Positions 8,874 to 19,200 of a DNA stretch of 64,000 nt are shown here, in pieces. The DNA comes from Methanosarcinales archaeon Methan_01 (GTDB lineage Archaea > Halobacteriota > Methanosarcinia > Methanotrichales > Methanotrichaceae), in NCBI GenBank assembly GCA_001602645.1, contig LUYE01000033.1:1-64000 (forward strand), given 5' to 3'. The number at the start of each line of letters is the position of its first letter. Position 1 is the stretch's first letter. The notes beneath the pieces are model-generated. The model was not told the DNA's origin, ran no database searches, and worked only from the letters and a program-made list of their open reading frames with translations. Both the position numbers and the translations under genes were made by a program.

Positions 8874-9542
8874 TCAGGAGATCTCCGTTCCCGAGTGGCC
8901 GCCTTCCGCCCCTCGTTTCAGATTTTCGACCTCGCCGCCGTAGACGACGGCGGCGGGGATCCTGCTCCGCTCCAGGATCTTCGCCGCCAGGGGGTCGACC
9001 GGGGACCGCGACCCCGCCGATAGGGTCGTCTCCATCGAGAGGCTGACCAGCTCCCGGTGGGTCATCTTCGTGTACTTCGTAGCTCCGGCATCGACCTCGG
9101 GGTCGGCGGTGTAGACGCCGTCGACGGAGGTCGCGACGATCAGTCTATCGGCTCCGACGTACTCGGCGAGCAGCGCGGCGACGGCGTCCGTCGTCTGGCC
9201 GGGGGCCATCCCCCCGAGGACGACGATCTTTCCTCCGGCGGAGGCAGAAAGGGCCTGGGCATAGCTCTCGGCCGGCTCGGGGGCGGCGGCTCTCCCGAGG
9301 GCGGCGATGAGGAGCATGGCGTTCATCTTCGTTGCGCCGATCCCGAGGAGGTCGCAGAAGGCCTCGCCAGCCGCGAGGGCCCGGGCCTTTCCTATGTACT
9401 CCCGGGCGATCTTGCCTCCGCCGACGACGACGAAGATCTGGTGGTCCTCTGCCAGCTCCATCAAACATCCTGCGAACTTCTTCAGCTCATCGGGGGTCCT
9501 CTCGTAGAGGATCGATCCGCCCAGGGAGTATACTAGAATCAT
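8874..9542 (-). CDS. pyrH: UMP kinase, archaeal type
   Basis: 222 residues. Phosphorylates UMP to UDP. It belongs to the amino-acid-kinase fold: N-terminal MILVYSLGGSIL, VVVGGGKIAREYI (phosphate loop region), GIGATKMNAMLL, GGMAPGQTTDAVAALLAEYV and VDGVYTADPEVD near residue 145. The length fits archaeal UMP kinases. It lies convergent to the HTH-CBS gene and downstream of adk on the same strand, so the two nucleotide monophosphate kinases are adjacent. Confidence 0.95.
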   Translation of the reverse strand: MILVYSLGGSILYERTPDELKKFAGCLMELAEDHQIFVVVGGGKIAREYIGKARALAAGEAFCDLLGIGATKMNAMLLIAALGRAAAPEPAESYAQALSASAGGKIVVLGGMAPGQTTDAVAALLAEYVGADRLIVATSVDGVYTADPEVDAGATKYTKMTHRELVSLSMETTLSAGSRSPVDPLAAKILERSRIPAAVVYGGEVENLKRGAEGGHSGTEIS

Positions 9543-9594
9543 GCAAAGCTCCTGCAGTAGTGATGCCAGAAAAAATAGAGGGGTTTGAGATTAT

Positions 9595-10239
9595 TCAAAT
9601 CTTGTCCAGAGCCTCGGCGATCTTCCCGAAGATGGCCTTGATGTCGCCTACGCCGAGGACCGTCGCCACGATCCCCCTCTTGTTGTAGTAGTCGATGAGG
9701 GGCTGGGTCTGGGCGTGATAGGCCTGGAGCCTCTCCTTCACCGTCTCCTCGGTGTCGTCCGCCCTCTGGTAGAGGTCGGCCCCGCAGGCGTCGCACTTGC
9801 CGGCGACCTTCGGCGGGTTGAACTGGACGTGATAGGTGGTCCCGCACTTGCACATACGCCTGCCAGTGACCCTCTTGATCAGCTCCGCATCGGGAACGTC
9901 GATGTTCAGGACGACGTCGATCTTCTGGCCTAGCTTGGGGAGGATCGTGTCCATCGCCTCGGCCTGGGGGATCGTCCTGGGGTAGCCGTCGAGCATCCAG
10001 CCGCCCTTGACGTCTTTCTTGGCCAGCCGGTCCTTGATGATGTCGATGAGGAGGCTGTCGGGGACGAGCTTTCCCGCCTCCATGAACTTCTTCGCCTCCT
10101 TCCCGAGATCTGTGCCGTTTCTGACGTTCTCCCTCAAGATATCTCCGGTGGAGATGTGAACCACGCCGTACTTATCCGCGATCATCTTGGCCTGAGTGCC
10201 CTTTCCGGATCCTGGTGGACCTAGCAGTACTATGTTCAT
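9595..10239 (-). CDS. adk: adenylate kinase with zinc-binding lid
   Basis: 214 residues from ATG 10239, preceded by GGAGGGATATA. Converts AMP plus ATP to two ADP. Visible are the P-loop GPPGSGKGTQ, STGDILRENV, LDGYPRTIPQAEAMD, and a lid with four cysteines (CKCG, CDACG) that bind zinc in many prokaryotic enzymes. It is of the bacterial long type rather than the archaeal trimeric AdkA type. A longer in-frame extension to 10647 has no start support and reads through GC-rich leader sequence. Confidence 0.95.
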   Translation of the reverse strand: MNIVLLGPPGSGKGTQAKMIADKYGVVHISTGDILRENVRNGTDLGKEAKKFMEAGKLVPDSLLIDIIKDRLAKKDVKGGWMLDGYPRTIPQAEAMDTILPKLGQKIDVVLNIDVPDAELIKRVTGRRMCKCGTTYHVQFNPPKVAGKCDACGADLYQRADDTEETVKERLQAYHAQTQPLIDYYNKRGIVATVLGVGDIKAIFGKIAEALDKI

Positions 10240-10453
10240 TATATCCCTCCTGTATTCCTTCCGATGAACAGCAACTCTTTGAGCCCGCGCTTCCCCGACG
10301 CCTTCGCCCTCGCCCTCCGGGGCGTTGATCTCGCGTCTCCATCCAAAGCTTTCGGGACCCCGCCCCTGGGGCGGATGGCATGGCCGCTGGCAGTTGCTCT
10401 CGTCTCCGTTAAGGAGACTCTCAACAACGTTAAAAAACCTTTCTCCGCCGGAT
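10240..10453 (-). other. long GC-rich leader between the kinase-like gene and adk
   Basis: This 214-bp stretch lies between two genes on the same strand. A TATA-like run (TTTTTTAAC on the reverse strand, about 10430) lies some 190 bases above adk. Below it are a hairpin GTCTCC-TTAAC-GGAGAC and GC-rich self-complementary sequence. It could be a structured 5' leader. No known riboswitch pattern was recognised. Confidence 0.3.
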
Positions 10454-11119
10454 TCAGAGGAGAGCTGCCAGGGACATCGCCGAGCCGGCGAAGAGGGGGA
10501 TCGTGAGGTTGTCGTCGACGACCTTTCCCCGGAAGGTGAGGGGAAAGGCATCGGCGAAGGTCGCCGCCGCGGCGCCGACGGTGCAGACGAGGAGGGATAA
10601 AACCCCGGGGCCGGAGAAGTAGATCCCCTCGAGGATCCTTGCGGCATGCCCGACGGCGAGGCAGACGGCGAAGGTCCCCGCCACCACCAGGAGGGGCTTT
10701 CTCCTCCGCCTCTCGCCCTCCAAGATCCGGACCCTGACCGCCGACCCCGGGACGACGGAGCCGATGATCCCGGAAGCCGCGTCCCCGAGGGAGAGCATCA
10801 GCATCGCGGCGACGGCGATCGGCGGCGAGAAGAGGGCCACCGTCAGGAGGGCTCCGACGATGTAGTAGACGTAGCCTGCAACCCTCTTCGCCTCGGAGTC
10901 GCGGACGGCCGGTAGCCTCACCATCCCAGTGAGCCTCGCCCGCTCCAGGAGGATCGCCGCCGCCAGAGCCGCGGAGACGAACCCGATGGCAGCATCCTTC
11001 CCGAAGAGGAGGATCGCCGCCGGGACCGAGAGGCCGGAGAGGTGGATCCCCTTCCTCTTCAACTCCGCCAAGAGAGAGGCCCGCCTCTCCGACCTCGTCA
11101 TCATCACCCCTCGACCCAT
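10454..11119 (-). CDS. CTP-dependent polyprenol/diacylglycerol kinase family membrane protein
   Basis: 221 residues with about six hydrophobic segments. The family (SEC59/DGK1/VTE5-like) phosphorylates lipid alcohols, often with CTP. Hallmarks are ELKRKGIHLSGLSVPAAILL (first cytoplasmic motif and helix), VAAMLMLSLGDAASGIIGS (active-site loop with Asp) and the C-terminal KVVDDNLTIPLFAGSAMSL. In archaea the substrate may be dolichol or geranylgeranyl lipid; the exact substrate is not readable. It follows glyS by 40 bp on the same strand. Confidence 0.85.
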   Translation of the reverse strand: MGRGVMMTRSERRASLLAELKRKGIHLSGLSVPAAILLFGKDAAIGFVSAALAAAILLERARLTGMVRLPAVRDSEAKRVAGYVYYIVGALLTVALFSPPIAVAAMLMLSLGDAASGIIGSVVPGSAVRVRILEGERRRRKPLLVVAGTFAVCLAVGHAARILEGIYFSGPGVLSLLVCTVGAAAATFADAFPLTFRGKVVDDNLTIPLFAGSAMSLAALL

Positions 11120-11158
11120 CTCTTCGGAGAGGGGGCTATCCCCCCCATCATGCGATCG

Positions 11159-12892
11159 TCAGCTCCTCAGAGACGATCCGGCCTCGGAGAAGTCGATCTC
11201 CTCAGCGAGGAGGGCCAGGAGCTTCTCAGCCACCTCGGACCTTTTCACCCTGATCTGGGCCATGGAGTCCCGATCCCGGATGGTGACCGTCCCCTCCTCC
11301 AGGGTCTCGTAGTCGACGGTGACGGAGTAGGGGGTTCCCACCTCGTCGTTCCGGCGGTACCGCCGGCCGATCGACCCCGAGGAGTCGTACTCCACCCGCA
11401 GGTTCAGTTCCTTCAGCGACCGGGCGACCTCCTCCGCCGGGCCGATCAGCTCGGCCCGGTCCATCAGGGGGAGGACCGCCACCTGGATCGGCACGACCCG
11501 GTTTTTGAGGCCGAGGACCGCCCTCGTCTCCCCCTCCACCTCCTCCTCCCGGTAGGAGTGCTCGAGGACGGAATAGAGGATCCGGTCTATTCCGAAGGAG
11601 GGCTCGATGACGTGGGGGACGACCTCCTCGCCCCGGACCTCCTCCTCCGCCATCTCGAAGGCGACGAGGTTGGGGTCGACCTCGATCCGCTCGCCGTCCA
11701 CCTCCACCAAGACGGGCTCCCTCTTCAGCTCCTCCATCGGCAGGGCGGAGAGGGCGTCGGCGACGGCCTTCGCCTTTTTGCGAAAGAGGGGGCCGAGCCT
11801 CTTCATGTCGGGCCTGACGACGAGCCGCTCCATCCGCCGAGGCTCATCGAAGGGGAGGAATACCGTCAGGTTCGATCCGCTCTGGGCCATGTGGGACCGG
11901 AGGTCGTAGTTCGTCCGATCGGCGACCCCCACGATCTCGATCCAGCCGAACCTGTCCAGGAGGGCCTCGGCGTCCCAGCAGTCGGCGGCGTAGTGGGCCA
12001 TCTCGTCCGCCTTGTGCTGCCGGAACCGGAGCTTCTCCCTCGAGAGCCCCGCCTCCATCAGGAACTGGTAGGTCCGGGCGACGTAGTAGCCGAGGGTCTC
12101 GTGGGCGATGATCCCTCTGGCGACGGCCTCGCCGACGGCCATCTCCTCCGTCTCCCCCCTCTCCTGGGCCTCCTGGGAGCGGAGGGGGAGGACCAGGTCC
12201 GCCACCTCGCCGAACCGGGGATGGCTCTTATCCTGGGGGTTGATGAAGATCTCCGCCTCGGCCTGGGAGAACTCCCGGAGCCTTATCACCCCCTGGCGGG
12301 GGGAGATCTCGTTTCGGTAGGACTTTCCTATCTGGACGGCGCCGAAGGGGAGGCGGTCGCGGTAGTGGCGGAGGAGCCGCGGGAAGTTGACGAACATCCC
12401 CTGGGCGGTCTCGGGGCGGAGGTAGCCGGGCTGCTTTCCTCCGGGGCCGATGGAGGTCTTGAACATCAGGTTGAACTCGTAGATCTCCGAGAGGTCGCCG
12501 CCGCACTCAGGACAGAAGACGTCGTTCTCCTGGATGACGCGGTATATCTCCTCGTTCGCGAGGGCGTCGGGGACCTCGACGATGTGCTTTATGAGGTGGT
12601 CAGCCCGATAGATCTCGCCGCACTCCCGGCACTCGGTGAGGGGGTCGGAGAAGCCGGATAGGTGTCCCGAGGCCTTGAAGATCTCCTCCACCCCGATGGT
12701 GGGGCACTCGATCTCGCAGAACCCCTCCCGGATGACGAAGAACCCCCTCCATAGGTCCTCGATCCCCCTCTTGAGCGGGGCTCCCAGGGGGCCGTAATCG
12801 TAGAAGCCCGCAGCTCCGCCGTAGAGCTCGAAGGCGGGCCAGATGAAGCCCCGCCTCCGGGCAAGCTCGATCACCTTCTCGTACGTGTCCAT
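11159..12892 (-). CDS. glyS: glycyl-tRNA synthetase, archaeal/eukaryotic type
   Basis: 577 residues from ATG 12892, with GGAGGCGAGG just upstream. Class II synthetase charging tRNA-Gly. Seen are the family N-terminus EKVIELARRRGFIWPAFELY and GAAGFYDYGPLGAPLK, motif 2 region FGAVQIGKSYRNEISPRQG, the Cys residues CRECGEIYRADHLI, CPECGG, and the anticodon-binding domain near the end (QVAVLPLMDRAELIGPAEEV). A longer frame to 13153 includes the divergent promoter region and was not chosen. Confidence 0.96.
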   Translation of the reverse strand: MDTYEKVIELARRRGFIWPAFELYGGAAGFYDYGPLGAPLKRGIEDLWRGFFVIREGFCEIECPTIGVEEIFKASGHLSGFSDPLTECRECGEIYRADHLIKHIVEVPDALANEEIYRVIQENDVFCPECGGDLSEIYEFNLMFKTSIGPGGKQPGYLRPETAQGMFVNFPRLLRHYRDRLPFGAVQIGKSYRNEISPRQGVIRLREFSQAEAEIFINPQDKSHPRFGEVADLVLPLRSQEAQERGETEEMAVGEAVARGIIAHETLGYYVARTYQFLMEAGLSREKLRFRQHKADEMAHYAADCWDAEALLDRFGWIEIVGVADRTNYDLRSHMAQSGSNLTVFLPFDEPRRMERLVVRPDMKRLGPLFRKKAKAVADALSALPMEELKREPVLVEVDGERIEVDPNLVAFEMAEEEVRGEEVVPHVIEPSFGIDRILYSVLEHSYREEEVEGETRAVLGLKNRVVPIQVAVLPLMDRAELIGPAEEVARSLKELNLRVEYDSSGSIGRRYRRNDEVGTPYSVTVDYETLEEGTVTIRDRDSMAQIRVKRSEVAEKLLALLAEEIDFSEAGSSLRS

Positions 12893-13052
12893 AAGCCAAT
12901 CCTCGCCTCCCCTAGACCGCAAGGGCCCATTTAACCTTTGTCGTAATCGTCCCGGTGGCTTCAATTCGAATAATAGTCGGCAGATCATCGAGATCGCGCC
13001 GGCGTTGGGGTCTGCGGTGGCGGGGCGCCGAGAGCCTCCCCTATCCGACAGA

Positions 13053-13060
13053 GTTTTTAA
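13053..13060 (+). promoter_or_regulatory. TATA box of the 117-residue secreted protein gene
   Basis: GTTTTTAA lies 38 bases above the ATG at 13098, at the usual distance for a short leader. GCGGTGAGTGATAACTC follows, giving a GGTGAG ribosome site. Confidence 0.5.
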
Positions 13061-13097
13061 GTAGGTGAGCGTATCAGCGGGCGGTGAGTGATAACTC

Positions 13098-13451
13098 ATG
13101 AAAGAGATCATAAAGTTAGGGTTAGTGATGGGCGTTCTGTTCTGCGCCGCCATCGGCGCCGCCAGCGCTCAGGAGGAGTACTCAGAGGATTACAAGAACG
13201 GCTTCTACGATGCCGCAGTGATCGTCGGCCAGGCAACCGGCATGGGCGGAAGCCTGGAGCAGCTGTACAACGCCCTCGGCGGAGAAGCCACCCCAGAGAC
13301 GGCTGACATCGTCGAATACTACAACAACCAGACCACCATCTTTAACGACCAGGTGGTCCCCTACGTGAACGGCGTCATCGACCAGATCTTCGGCTCTGAC
13401 GACAACCGGACCGCTGACCTCTATCTGGTGGAGCTGCCCTTCATATCCTGA
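13098..13451 (+). CDS. small secreted protein of unknown function
   Basis: 117 residues with a signal peptide (MKEIIKLGLVMGVLFCAAIG, cleavage after ASA). The mature part is acidic and begins QEEYSEDYKNGFYDAAVIVG; it contains three N-x-T sites (NNQT, NRT) and no cysteine. I do not recognise the family. It is monocistronic, with its own TATA box and a strong hairpin just after the stop, which suggests independent and possibly high expression. Confidence 0.7.
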   Translation: MKEIIKLGLVMGVLFCAAIGAASAQEEYSEDYKNGFYDAAVIVGQATGMGGSLEQLYNALGGEATPETADIVEYYNNQTTIFNDQVVPYVNGVIDQIFGSDDNRTADLYLVELPFIS

Positions 13452-13462
13452 TCTTGGTTTAG

Positions 13463-13497
13463 ATGGCCTGGGAGCTCTAAGTCGCCTCCCCGGCCAT
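13463..13497. terminator. strong hairpin after the 117-residue secreted protein gene
   Basis: ATGGCCTGGGAG (13463-13474) pairs with CCTCCCCGGCCAT (13485-13497) around a short AT-containing loop. It lies 12 bases after the stop codon. There is no long T run, so termination is presumed from position. Confidence 0.45.
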
Positions 13498-13678
13498 CTT
13501 CCCCATATTCCTTCTTCTACCCCAGCCGTTGGAGGAGCTCCGCCTCTTCTCCCCGGGGCCGCATCTCTGGATCATCTTCCATGCCCCTCGCAAGCCCCGC
13601 CGCCGCCCTGAGGGAGCTAGGGGATAACTCGGACCGGGGATCGGATCTGCCAGAGAGCTGCGGCAGTCCCGGAGGCCC

Positions 13679-14920
13679 TCAGACCCCGGCCCGGACTGTC
13701 TCCGTGATCGCGATCCCCCTGGCCTCCAGATCCCGGAGGTACCGGTCGTAGGCCGCCCCCCGGATCCCGTCCTCGGGGGCGACGATCCCCCGCCCCCGGA
13801 CCTCGCCGCGGCCGAGGAGCCTTGCGGCGACAGCCGCCGAAGAGCCCGTCACCCTCGCCATCGCCGATATCCCCGCGACCTCGTCGGGGCCGGCGAGGAG
13901 GTGGTGGTCGACCCGTGCGGCCTCCCCCCCCTTCAGCCCCTGGACGGAGTTTGCCATGATGCAGAGGTCGGTCTCCCCCGGCAGAGGCCGGAGCCTCGGC
14001 TCCACCACCGAGATGAAGAGATCCCGGGGCCTGATCGAGCAACCGGCGACCTCCATCGGCTCAAGATCCAATAGGCCGCACCCCCTGAGAAGGTCTATCC
14101 CCTCCCAGTGCCCCGGCCACCGGACCGTCTTCTCGGTGAACTCGGCGAGGCCTGGCCTGGTGTAAAGGAGACTAGGCATCCCAGGGGTGGAGGCGGCCTC
14201 GAACTCCTCCCCCAGGGGCTCGAAGACGAACCTCTCCCGGTCCGATAAGGGCTCCGCATCGACGATCCTCCCGCCCCGGAGGACCCTCGGCCGGACCATG
14301 TACTCCCGGAGGACGTGTCCGAAGGACCAGGTGACGGTGTACCCGAGGGGGTGATTGGCCGCCGCCTCCTTCGAGGGGACGCCTCCGACCCGGGCGGTGG
14401 CCCTCTCCGCGGAGTCGAGGAGGTCGATCCCCCGGCCGATGGTGGCGTTCGAGAGCCCCGGGGCAAAGCCCATCCCATCGAGGAGGGCGACGCCGTTCTC
14501 CTCCGCCCTCCGGTGGAGGGATTCGCCGTACTCGTCCGGGGTTATGCCGGCCGGGACGGGGAGCCCCTCCGTCTCGTAGGGGTCGGGGCGCCGGTGGTAC
14601 TCCTCCAGGACGTCAACGGCGTCGAAGCAGGCGTCGATGGCCGCCTCCAGGGCCCGGTAGCTCGTCCTCCGATCGGGGAGGGCGATGACCCCGACGTCGT
14701 AGCCGTCCATCAGCCGCCGGACCTCCCGGAGGTCGCCACCGGCGACGTCGCAAGGATGTAGGCGGAGCTTGTCGCCCCCGATCTTGGCGGCGGCCCTCTC
14801 CAGCCGCCCCACCCTGGGGCCTGCGAGCCCCACCTCATCGACCTCGTCGGACCCCGCCAGGTCCCACGCCGCGGCAGACCCGATCCTGCCGCCACCTCCA
14901 ATGACCAGCACCCTCATCAT
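13679..14920 (-). CDS. saccharopine dehydrogenase family protein
   Basis: 413 residues. The N-terminal Rossmann motif VLVIGGGGRIGSAAAWDLAG binds NAD(P); GLAGPRVGRLERAA, DVGVIALPDRRTSYRALEAA and GMGFAPGLSNATIGRGIDLL fit the saccharopine/lysine-6-dehydrogenase and carboxynorspermidine dehydrogenase superfamily. The reaction in this organism cannot be assigned: candidates are amino-acid or polyamine reductive coupling. The gene stands alone between a convergent secreted-protein gene and the divergent carAB operon. Confidence 0.85.
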   Translation of the reverse strand: MMRVLVIGGGGRIGSAAAWDLAGSDEVDEVGLAGPRVGRLERAAAKIGGDKLRLHPCDVAGGDLREVRRLMDGYDVGVIALPDRRTSYRALEAAIDACFDAVDVLEEYHRRPDPYETEGLPVPAGITPDEYGESLHRRAEENGVALLDGMGFAPGLSNATIGRGIDLLDSAERATARVGGVPSKEAAANHPLGYTVTWSFGHVLREYMVRPRVLRGGRIVDAEPLSDRERFVFEPLGEEFEAASTPGMPSLLYTRPGLAEFTEKTVRWPGHWEGIDLLRGCGLLDLEPMEVAGCSIRPRDLFISVVEPRLRPLPGETDLCIMANSVQGLKGGEAARVDHHLLAGPDEVAGISAMARVTGSSAAVAARLLGRGEVRGRGIVAPEDGIRGAAYDRYLRDLEARGIAITETVRAGV

Positions 14921-15173
14921 CCCGCATCTCCGATAAGCCCGTCCTCTCTCAGCATATCATCACCACTGAGGCGACTCCTCGTCCCCTATTTTATATCAAG
15001 AGCCCGGCGGGAGAAGGCCAGAAGACCGGATCCTAAGCCAAAAGGGATGTGGTGCTGCTGGGGTGGCGATCCCGCCCACCCGGCAAAGGGTTTCCGGCGG
15101 GGCTTTGCGCCCTTCGCCCGTCGATCCCGTCGAAACCTATTTAGACCACCTCCCTACTTGTGGTGGCGATACT

Positions 15174-16265
15174 ATGATCGGCGTCTTAGGGTTGGAAGAC
15201 GGCACCAGGGTCGAAGGAGTGGGCTTCGGGGCTCCCGGCGTCGTCTCTGGCGAGCTGGTCTTCGTGACGGTGATGTCCGGCTACGAGGAGGCGCTCACCG
15301 ATCCCTCCTACAAGGGACAGCTTCTGACGTTCACCTACCCCCTCATGGGAAACTACGGGGTGAGCGGCGACCACTTCCAGTCGGATCGGATCGGCCCCTC
15401 GGCGATGGTCTGCAAGGAGATCTGGGATAGGCCCCTCCACCACCGGTCGACGAGGACGATATCCCAGTTTCTGGAGGATGAGGGGGTCCCCGGCATCCAC
15501 GGCCTGGACACGAGGATGCTCACCATCAAGATTCGAAACCAGGGGGCTATGAGGGCGGCCCTCGCCGTCGGTGAGGGGTCGGATGTGATCGACCAGGACG
15601 TCGTCGGCCTCGCGAGAGATCAGCCGGACATCTCGAGCCTCGACCTGATCTCCGCCGTATCGTGCCGGCGGCCCTACCGGATCCCCGGCGAGGGGCCGAA
15701 GGTGGTGATGATCGACCTCGGCATAAAAAGAAACATCATCAACTCCATGGCCTGCCAGGGGTTCGAGATCATCGTCGTCCCCTCGGATACGAGGCCGGAG
15801 GAGATCGAGAAGTACGAGCCCGAGGCGCTCTTCGTATCCAACGGACCTGGCGACCCCGAGCAGGCCACCAGAGCGATCGAGGCGGTGAAGCACTTCGCCG
15901 GGGAGAGACCGATATACGGGATATGCCTCGGCCTCCAGGTGATCTCCCTCGCCCTGGGGGCGGAGACCTTCAAGCTGAAGTTCGGCCACCACGGCGGAAA
16001 CCAGCCGGTGAAGGATCTGGCGACCGGGATCGTCTACATCACATCCCAGAACCACAACTTCGCCCTCCGCCCCGAGTCGGCGGAGGGGACCGGCCTCAAG
16101 ATCACCCAGGCGAACGCCAACGACGGGACGGTGGAGGCGATCAGGAGCAACTACCTGGGGATCGAGGCGGTCCAGTACCACCCCGAGGCGAGGCCAGGTC
16201 CCCTCTGCACCCGGGAGAGGTTCTTCTCCTCCGTGGCGAAAGATATCGAAAAGAGGAGGAGGTGA
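15174..16265 (+). CDS. carA: carbamoyl-phosphate synthase small (glutaminase) subunit
   Basis: 363 residues from ATG 15174. Supplies ammonia from glutamine for carbamoyl phosphate used in arginine and pyrimidine synthesis. The N-terminal domain has VFVTVMSGYEEALTDPSYKG; the class I amidotransferase domain has SNGPGDP, the catalytic Cys in YGICLGLQVISLA, and the His-Glu pair in VQYHPEA. The start was chosen because LGLEDGTRVEGVGF begins there; TATA-like CCTATTTAG lies about 37 bases above. carB follows after 5 bp. Confidence 0.96.
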   Translation: MIGVLGLEDGTRVEGVGFGAPGVVSGELVFVTVMSGYEEALTDPSYKGQLLTFTYPLMGNYGVSGDHFQSDRIGPSAMVCKEIWDRPLHHRSTRTISQFLEDEGVPGIHGLDTRMLTIKIRNQGAMRAALAVGEGSDVIDQDVVGLARDQPDISSLDLISAVSCRRPYRIPGEGPKVVMIDLGIKRNIINSMACQGFEIIVVPSDTRPEEIEKYEPEALFVSNGPGDPEQATRAIEAVKHFAGERPIYGICLGLQVISLALGAETFKLKFGHHGGNQPVKDLATGIVYITSQNHNFALRPESAEGTGLKITQANANDGTVEAIRSNYLGIEAVQYHPEARPGPLCTRERFFSSVAKDIEKRRR

Positions 16266-16270
16266 AGGAG

Positions 16271-19200
16271 ATGCCAAAAAGGCCCGATATAAAGAAGGTC
16301 CTCCTGATAGGATCGGGGCCGATCCAGATCGGCCAGGCGGCGGAGTTCGACTTCTCCGGCTCCCAGGCGTGCAAGTCCCTCCGGGAGGAGGGGGTGGAGG
16401 TCGTCCTCGTCAACTCCAACCCCGCCACCATCATGACCGACCCGGAGATGGCTGACAGGATCTACATCGAGCCCCTCGTCCCCGAGGTCGTCGCCAAGAT
16501 CATCGAGCGGGAGAGGCCCGACGGGATCATCGCCGGGATCGGAGGCCAGACCGGCCTGAACGTCACGAGCGAGCTCGCCGAGGGAGGGGTCCTCGACCAG
16601 TTCGGGGTCGAGGTTCTCGGGACGTCCGTCTCCGCCATCCGGGAGACGGAGGACCGGGACCTCTTCAAGAGGGCCATGATCAGGATCGGAGAGCCGGTCC
16701 CGAAGAGCAGGGCCGTCGACACCCTCGGCGAGGCGAAGGAGGCCCTGAAGGAATTGGGCCTCCCCCTCATCATCAGGCCCGCCTATACCCTCGGCGGCTC
16801 CGGCGGCGGCTCCGCCGAGACGGAGGAGGAGTTCTTTCGGATCGTCGAGATGGGGATGAAGAGGTCCCGGATCCACCAGGTCCTCGTCGAGGAGAGCCTC
16901 GTCGGATGGACGGAGCTGGAGTACGAGGTGATGCGGGACAAAAACGACACCTGCATCACCATCTGCAACATGGAGAATATGGACCCCATGGGGATCCACA
17001 CCGGAGAATCGATCGTCGTCACCCCCATCCAGACCCTCACCGACGATGAGGTCCAGATCCTCCGCACCGCCGCCATAAACATCATCCGGGCCCTCAAGAT
17101 CGAGGGGGGGTGCAACATCCAGTTCGCGGCGAAGGACGGCGACTACCGGGTGATCGAGGTGAACCCCCGGGTCTCGAGGAGTTCGGCCCTCGCCTCCAAG
17201 GCGACCGGCTACCCCATCGCCCGGGTCACCGCCAAGATCGCCATAGGGATGACCCTCGACGAGATCGGAAACGACGTCACCGGCGAGACCCCCGCCTCCT
17301 TCGAGCCGACGGTCGACTACGTCGTCATGAAGATCCCCCGGTGGCCCTTCGACAAGTTCGTCAAAGCCGACAAGACCCTCACCACCTCCATGAAGTCGAC
17401 GGGGGAGGTGATGGCCATCGGGAGGAGCTACGAGGAGGCCCTGATGAAGGCGGTCCGGTCCCTGGAGATCGATAAGGACCTCGGCTATGCCGGCAAGTAC
17501 GAGCCCTGGACCGACGAGGAGGTGAGGCATCTATTGGCGACGCCGACCGACGAGCGGCTCTTCGCCATCTATGAGGCCCTTCGGCGGGGGATCACCGTCG
17601 AGGAGATCTCGGACCTGACCGGGATCCACCCCTACTTCATCGCGAGGATCGAGAACATCATCGAGATGGAGAGGGAGATCGCCGTCGGCCTCTCGGTCCC
17701 GATCCTCCGGAGAGCGAAGAGGATGGGGTTCTCCGACGAAAGGATGGGAAAGATCCTCGGAAAGAGGAGGGAGGAGATCGCCGACCTCCGGATCGAGAGC
17801 GGGATCGTCCCGACCTTCAAGATGGTCGACACCTGCGCCGCGGAGTTCGCGGCAAAGACCCCCTACTACTACTCCTCCTACGAGGACGAGTGCGAGCTAG
17901 CCCCCACCGACAACAAGAAGGTCCTGATCATCGGCTCCGGCCCCATCAGGATCGGCCAGGGGATCGAGTTCGACTACTCCACCGTCCACGCCGTCCAGGC
18001 CCTCCGGGAGATGGGGATCGAGGCCCACATAGCCAACAACAACCCCGAGACGGTATCCACCGACTACGACACCTCCGACAAGCTCTTCTTCGAGCCGTTG
18101 ACCCTCGAGGACGTCATGAACATCATCGAGAAGGAGAGGTACTTTGGCGTCATGGTCCAGTTCGGAGGCCAGACTGCCATGAACCTCGCCATCCCCCTGG
18201 AGAGGGAGATCGCTCGAAGGGGCCTCCCGACGAAGATTCTGGGGACGAGCCCCGAGAGGATCGACATGGCCGAGGACCGGGAGAGGTTCAACCTCGCCCT
18301 CCGGAAGATGGGGATCCCCCAGCCCGAGGCTGGGTACGCCACCAGCCCCGAGGAGGCGAAGGCGGAGGCTCGGCGGATCGGATACCCCGTCCTGGTGAGG
18401 CCGAGCTATGTCTTGGGTGGCAGAGCGATGGAGATCGTCTACGACGAGCGGGAGCTCATGGTCTACATGAGGGAGGCGGTGAGGGTCTCCCCGGAGCATC
18501 CCATCCTCATAGACGACTTCCTCCAGAACGCCGTCGAGATCGACGTCGACGCCGTCTCCGACGGCCAAGACGTCCTCATCGGGGCGATCATGGAGCACAT
18601 CGAGGAGGCGGGGATCCACTCCGGGGACAGCGCCTGCGTCATTCCGCCCCAGACGATCCCCCCGGCCGTCCAGGAGACCGTCCGGGAGTACGTCAAGAAG
18701 ATCGCCCTCGCCCTGGAGGTGAAGGGGATCCTCAACATCCAGATGGCCTACAAGGACGGGATCGTCTACGTCCTGGAGGCGAACCCCCGCTCGTCGAGGA
18801 CGATCCCCTTCGTCTCGAAGACGGTGGGGCTGCCCCTGGCGAAGATCGCCGCTGGCGTCATGGCGGGAAAGAGCCTGGCGGAGCTGGGATACACCCGGGA
18901 GCCAGCAATCTCTTACGTCTCGGTGAAGGAGGTCCTATTGCCCTTCGAGAAGCTCCCCGGCGCCGACACCCTTCTGGGGCCGGAGATGAGGTCTACGGGG
19001 GAGGTGATGGGGATCGATTACATCCCCGGCCTCGCCTTCTTCAAGGCAGAGCTCTCCGCCGACAACCCTCTCCCGACGGAAGGAGTAGTATTCATCTCGG
19101 TGAGGGACGAGGACAAGGGAGCCATCGCCGAGGTGGCGAGGAAGCTCTCCGATTCGGGGCTCTCGATCATAGCCACCGCGGGAACGGCCGAGTTCCTCAC

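Noticed and set aside
11042-12661. 539-codon + strand frame opposite glyS
   Set aside because: It is a GC-rich shadow of glycyl-tRNA synthetase with no start signals or family features; several similar long frames opposite carB, nreA and DP1 were dismissed for the same reason.
15662-16270. 200-codon N-terminal extension of carB
   Set aside because: It overlaps the coding sequence of carA; the true start at 16271 has a strong ribosome site and the family N-terminus.
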